Assembly (NCBI GenBank): GCA_900553395.1
Contig: USDJ01000002.1
Location: 93,635 to 157,634 of the forward strand
Reading direction: 5' to 3'
DNA length: 64,000 bases
Origin: an uncultured Mycoplasmatota bacterium
Lineage (GTDB): Bacteria; Bacillota_I; Bacilli_A; RF39; UBA660
The notes below the pieces were generated by a model. The model made no database searches, was not told the origin of the DNA, and was given only the letters and a program-made list of their open reading frames with translations. The stretch's first letter is position 1. Each line of letters starts with the position of its first letter. This document shows positions 60,895 to 64,000 of this stretch, in pieces. The position numbers were made by a program, and so were the translations under genes.

Positions 60895-62019
60895 ATGGGT
60901 GTGTATAAAGATAATAGGCCTACGAAAGATGGTAAAATATGGTTTTATAAGACACAATATGAAGATATTGATGGTACTCATAAAACTAAGAAATCAGGTA
61001 GATATGCAACTAAAAAAGAAGCAGAAGATGCTGAGTTTGAATTTAAATTAAAACTAAGGGAATACGAAAATACTAATAATGTTACTTTTGAAGAAATGAT
61101 TAGGATGTTTATTGATTTTAGAAAAGATAAAGTTAAAGAGAATACATTATATGGTTATAATAACAAATTACCTTATTTAAAATCATTATATAAAGTTAAA
61201 CTTAAAGATTTTAACTACCCTACTTTTGAAAGATGGCATGATGAAATAAATAGTACACATCTTGCTACAAGAACTAAAAATGACATATATAAGTTATTAA
61301 AAACTATTTTGAATTATGCTACTACATGGCATGAATTTAACTTCGCTAAGGTATACCCTAAAATGTATAACTTTAATGATCCTAATGAATTCCCTAAAGA
61401 GCAATTATTTTTCACTTATGAAGAATTTAAACAATTTCTTTCGGTTGAAACTGATATCAAATGGATTGGTATTTTTGAGATATTATATTACTGTGGATTA
61501 AGACGTGGAGAGCTTAGAGGATTACAATGGAAAGATATCAATTTTAAAGATAGAACTTTAAGTATCTCCAAGCAAATTAATGACCGTTGTGGTTCCGTTA
61601 AAAATTGGCGATTCTCGGTTCCTAAAACAAAAAGTAGTATAAGAATATTAAAAATGCCACAAGTCCTCACAAATGACCTTAAAATGGTGAAAAACGAGGC
61701 AGAAAAGATACCAGGATTCAATGATAATTTCTTTGTTGCTGGAGACATGCTTCCTGTATGTAGTAATACTCTAACCCATCATAAAAATATAAATTGCAAG
61801 CTAGCTAATGTTAAGCAAATTCGATTACACGATTTCAGGCATTCATGTGCATCTCTTTTAGTTAATAAAGGAGCCAATGTTCAAGTTGTAGCAAAATACT
61901 TAGGACATACAAAAGTTGAAGAAACGTTAAAAACATATTCACACCTATTTACAAGTACTTTAGATGAAGTAGTTGCCGTAATAGATAATTTAGATAATAA
62001 TAAAACCGATGATAATTAG
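60895..62019 (+). CDS. Tyrosine recombinase / integrase
   Basis: This 374-aa integrase of phage/Tn916 type has an N-terminal arm-binding domain (PTKDGKIWFYKTQYEDIDG), a core-binding SAM-like domain (about 64-150) and a catalytic domain. The catalytic residues are visible: R203 (GLRRGEL), H312 and R315 (HDFRHS), H338 (LGHTK) and Y348 (TYSHLF). It inserts and excises the element. It is preceded by a long structured leader with the repeat copy. It converges with the KAP NTPase gene and overlaps its end by 4 bp. Confidence 0.95.
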   Translation: MGVYKDNRPTKDGKIWFYKTQYEDIDGTHKTKKSGRYATKKEAEDAEFEFKLKLREYENTNNVTFEEMIRMFIDFRKDKVKENTLYGYNNKLPYLKSLYKVKLKDFNYPTFERWHDEINSTHLATRTKNDIYKLLKTILNYATTWHEFNFAKVYPKMYNFNDPNEFPKEQLFFTYEEFKQFLSVETDIKWIGIFEILYYCGLRRGELRGLQWKDINFKDRTLSISKQINDRCGSVKNWRFSVPKTKSSIRILKMPQVLTNDLKMVKNEAEKIPGFNDNFFVAGDMLPVCSNTLTHHKNINCKLANVKQIRLHDFRHSCASLLVNKGANVQVVAKYLGHTKVEETLKTYSHLFTSTLDEVVAVIDNLDNNKTDDN

Positions 62020-62032
62020 TCACCGGTTTTTA
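62002..62032. terminator. Bidirectional terminator between integrase and KAP NTPase genes
   Basis: AAAACCG-a-TGA-taattag-TCA-c-CGGTTTT with a T-run on the plus side. It overlaps both stop codons of the converging genes. Confidence 0.8.
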
Positions 62033-63920
62033 ATAATTCTAACTTTTCATTTAATGTTTCTGTCAATAAGTCTAATGCATAAATCTTTGTTTTTCCAAAT
62101 TTATTTTTATTCATTTCATTAATTCTTTTTATCAAAAGTTCAAGATTTTCTCTATCCATCATATAAAAATCCCTTATATTACCAAAATGATAAACATTGT
62201 CTATTGTATATTTGAAATAAAAAATATCTTTTGTAGGACACTTTTTAATATTTTCTATAATTAAATTAACATCCAATTTATTTAAAAATCCCTCGCCATG
62301 AATAACATTATTCTTGATATAAAGGTTATAAAGTTTTTCACCCCAGTTTTCTGATAACAATATAGTAACTATTGTATCGGAACTATTTTTACTTCTATTT
62401 TGATTAATAATGTCATTAAATTCTTTTGAATACTTATTGTAAACATCCACTGTTTTTTGATCATTTAACATTGTATGAAAATCAATATAATCAACTTTAT
62501 TATCAACTAAGCTTTTCTTCATTCGATCTACTAACTGCTCAATATAATCAGGAAATAGTCCAATTACTTCTAAGCCTGATATAATCCTTAATAATTTGGG
62601 AAAAACTTGATATCCATAATGAAAATTTTTAATCATTTTATCTAAATATTCTTTTATTTCACTATCTTCTAATTCCCAATAAGCTTCTAAATTAAAATAT
62701 GGATCATCATTTGGTAAAGCATTTTCTATTTCAACTGTTATATATTGATTTAAAGTGTTCTTCATCTGACTTAAATTAAGGCTAGAAGAACATAAATAAT
62801 CACTAATAAAATCAAACGCAGTAAAATAATCAGTCATTTTTTGTAATCCATCATCAGTGAATGATGTTGCACCAGAATATTTTGCACCATTTAATTTTTG
62901 TTTTATTTCAACACCATTTTTTAATAATACAGACATATGAATTGTATTAATAAATGTTAATTCTAAAATTCTATTTTCTTTTTCTTCATATTTTTGCTTT
63001 TTAATTTGATTAAATATAATTTCATATTCATTTAATAAAAAAATTATAGTTCTAATGTTACAACAATTATCTTTTTTTAGCGTTTCAACTAATAAACTCT
63101 TTTGGAATTTCAAATACTCATAGTATTTCTTATTTTTAACATGGTTTTCTAAAAGATTATTTATTATTTTTTCCAAATTTGGCACATAATCTATAGTTTT
63201 ACCAATTAATTTTTCTTTTATTAATTTATACTTATTTTCTGTGTTATATGTTTTGTTAACTCTTTTTTTAATATCTTCTATCTTTGGCTTAGTAACTGTA
63301 TCATCACTTTGCCATGAATTAACTTTTTTCTTTTCGCCATACTCAATATTATTATATAAGCAACTAATTATTTTTAATTCATAATTATTATCTATATTTA
63401 GCTTTTCTATTTCGTTTTCGTTAGCAACTATAATACACTTAACATTCTTGTGTTCCACATAATCATTAATAAACCCCAAGACTTCATTAATAGGTATATT
63501 AACTCTTTCTAAATCGTCAAATATAATTAATTTTTTCGAAACATCTATAAAATTACTCATTAACTCAGTTGCATCAATACTTTTTGCATCTGGTAAAGGT
63601 ATTTTAAAAATACTTGAAATGGCCGATGAAAAGCTTCTATAACCAGCGCCTAATATTTTGCCTCCCTTTTTTATTTTTTTATTTATTTTCATATTTTTGT
63701 TCATTATTGAGTATAGTATTTTTTTACTTATATCACTTGTATTACTAAGCCCATATAAAGAAACATATACACTATCATTAATTTCTGCTAGTATTTTGTT
63801 TTTAACAAAATATGTTTTACCGCATCCCCACTCTCCATTAAGTAGAATTGCATACTGACTATTAACATCAGAGTAGTATGTTTTAATTATTTCAATTATT
63901 TCTTCCTCGCTTAAATTCAT
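62016..63920 (-). CDS. KAP-family P-loop NTPase
   Basis: This 634-aa protein has Walker A GEWGCGKT (29-36) and Walker B LIIFDDLER (131-139), the pattern of KAP (PifA-like) STAND-related NTPases. ILLNGEWGCGKTYFVKN and VYVSLYGLSNTSDISKKI are typical of the bacterial KAP-type group linked with mobile elements. The C-terminal 400 residues are helical with no recognisable enzymatic domain. KAP NTPases include the F-plasmid exclusion protein PifA and several anti-phage genes, so a defence role is plausible. It may be element cargo or the neighbour across the attachment site. Confidence 0.75.
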   Translation of the reverse strand: MNLSEEEIIEIIKTYYSDVNSQYAILLNGEWGCGKTYFVKNKILAEINDSVYVSLYGLSNTSDISKKILYSIMNKNMKINKKIKKGGKILGAGYRSFSSAISSIFKIPLPDAKSIDATELMSNFIDVSKKLIIFDDLERVNIPINEVLGFINDYVEHKNVKCIIVANENEIEKLNIDNNYELKIISCLYNNIEYGEKKKVNSWQSDDTVTKPKIEDIKKRVNKTYNTENKYKLIKEKLIGKTIDYVPNLEKIINNLLENHVKNKKYYEYLKFQKSLLVETLKKDNCCNIRTIIFLLNEYEIIFNQIKKQKYEEKENRILELTFINTIHMSVLLKNGVEIKQKLNGAKYSGATSFTDDGLQKMTDYFTAFDFISDYLCSSSLNLSQMKNTLNQYITVEIENALPNDDPYFNLEAYWELEDSEIKEYLDKMIKNFHYGYQVFPKLLRIISGLEVIGLFPDYIEQLVDRMKKSLVDNKVDYIDFHTMLNDQKTVDVYNKYSKEFNDIINQNRSKNSSDTIVTILLSENWGEKLYNLYIKNNVIHGEGFLNKLDVNLIIENIKKCPTKDIFYFKYTIDNVYHFGNIRDFYMMDRENLELLIKRINEMNKNKFGKTKIYALDLLTETLNEKLELLKTGD

Positions 63921-64000
63921 AACAATTCTATCCTCCTTATAAAAGAAAAAATTCTATACTATAATTGTATAGAACTCTATGATTACATTATACTACTTTA
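63921..64000 (-). promoter_or_regulatory. Promoter and hairpin before the KAP NTPase gene
   Basis: On the minus strand a TATAAT box (63987-63992) is followed by the hairpin TTCTATAC-aattata-GTATAGAA (63952-63974), a T-run, and the ribosome site AAGGAGG (63931-63937). It could be an attenuator or the terminator of a gene outside the window. Confidence 0.45.

Overview
The window is very AT-rich DNA from an anaerobic, apparently spore-forming member of the Bacillota (Firmicutes), most like the low-GC Bacilli lineages near the Mollicutes that live in animal guts. The signs are Spo0A, the oxygen-sensitive enzymes pyruvate:ferredoxin oxidoreductase, pyruvate formate-lyase and class III ribonucleotide reductase, lipobox lipoproteins with LspA, VanR/S-type two-component genes, strong GGAGG-type ribosome binding sites and the standard genetic code. 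The taxonomic placement is inferred from gene content only.

About 1-35 kb is almost entirely minus-strand core genome: rlmN (cut by the window edge), PFOR, Spo0A, a pgk / flippase-like / glycosyltransferase / tpiA operon, a DHH phosphoesterase, DinB, a ZIP transporter and a P-type ATPase, and a ligA-pflB-pflA operon. Between these lie three intact prepilin-signal proteins, two of them carrying BspA-type leucine-rich repeats, and one prepilin pseudogene. Further on are two tandem paralogues with a papain/transglutaminase-like Cys-His-Asp pattern, and a U32 peptidase (RlhA-like) encoded directly behind two coupled genes made of mTERF-like helical repeats. The mTERF-like pair is the most unexpected item in the core region.

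About 35.5-38.4 kb is a plus-strand patch. It holds a tiny Gly/Tyr-rich protein, then a promoter driving an overlapping aminotransferase / ATP-grasp ligase pair that looks like a small-molecule or dipeptide pathway.

About 38.4-52.4 kb is housekeeping and signalling: RluD, LspA, a possible MraZ-like protein, NrdG, a detached 55-residue NrdD tail, NrdD, a histidine kinase/response regulator pair, a second ZIP transporter, a deoxyribonucleotidase-like HAD protein, an RCC1-like lipoprotein, Hsp20 with an HrcA/CIRCE-like half-site, an ASCH protein, a membrane-anchored XRE regulator with an Asp-box partner, and a GNAT acetyltransferase.

From about 52.4 kb to the end is an accessory island. It has a three-gene restriction-modification operon (adenine methylase, cytosine methylase, nuclease-methylase fusion), a phage-type replication module with a candidate origin, a broken excisionase-like ORF, divergent XRE and CI-like repressors around an operator, a tyrosine integrase, and a KAP-family P-loop NTPase that converges on the integrase. 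Two inverted copies of a leader sequence of about 48 bp precede the excisionase-like ORF and the integrase. The ends of the element could not be fixed from this window. No tRNA, rRNA, insertion sequence or CRISPR array was seen.
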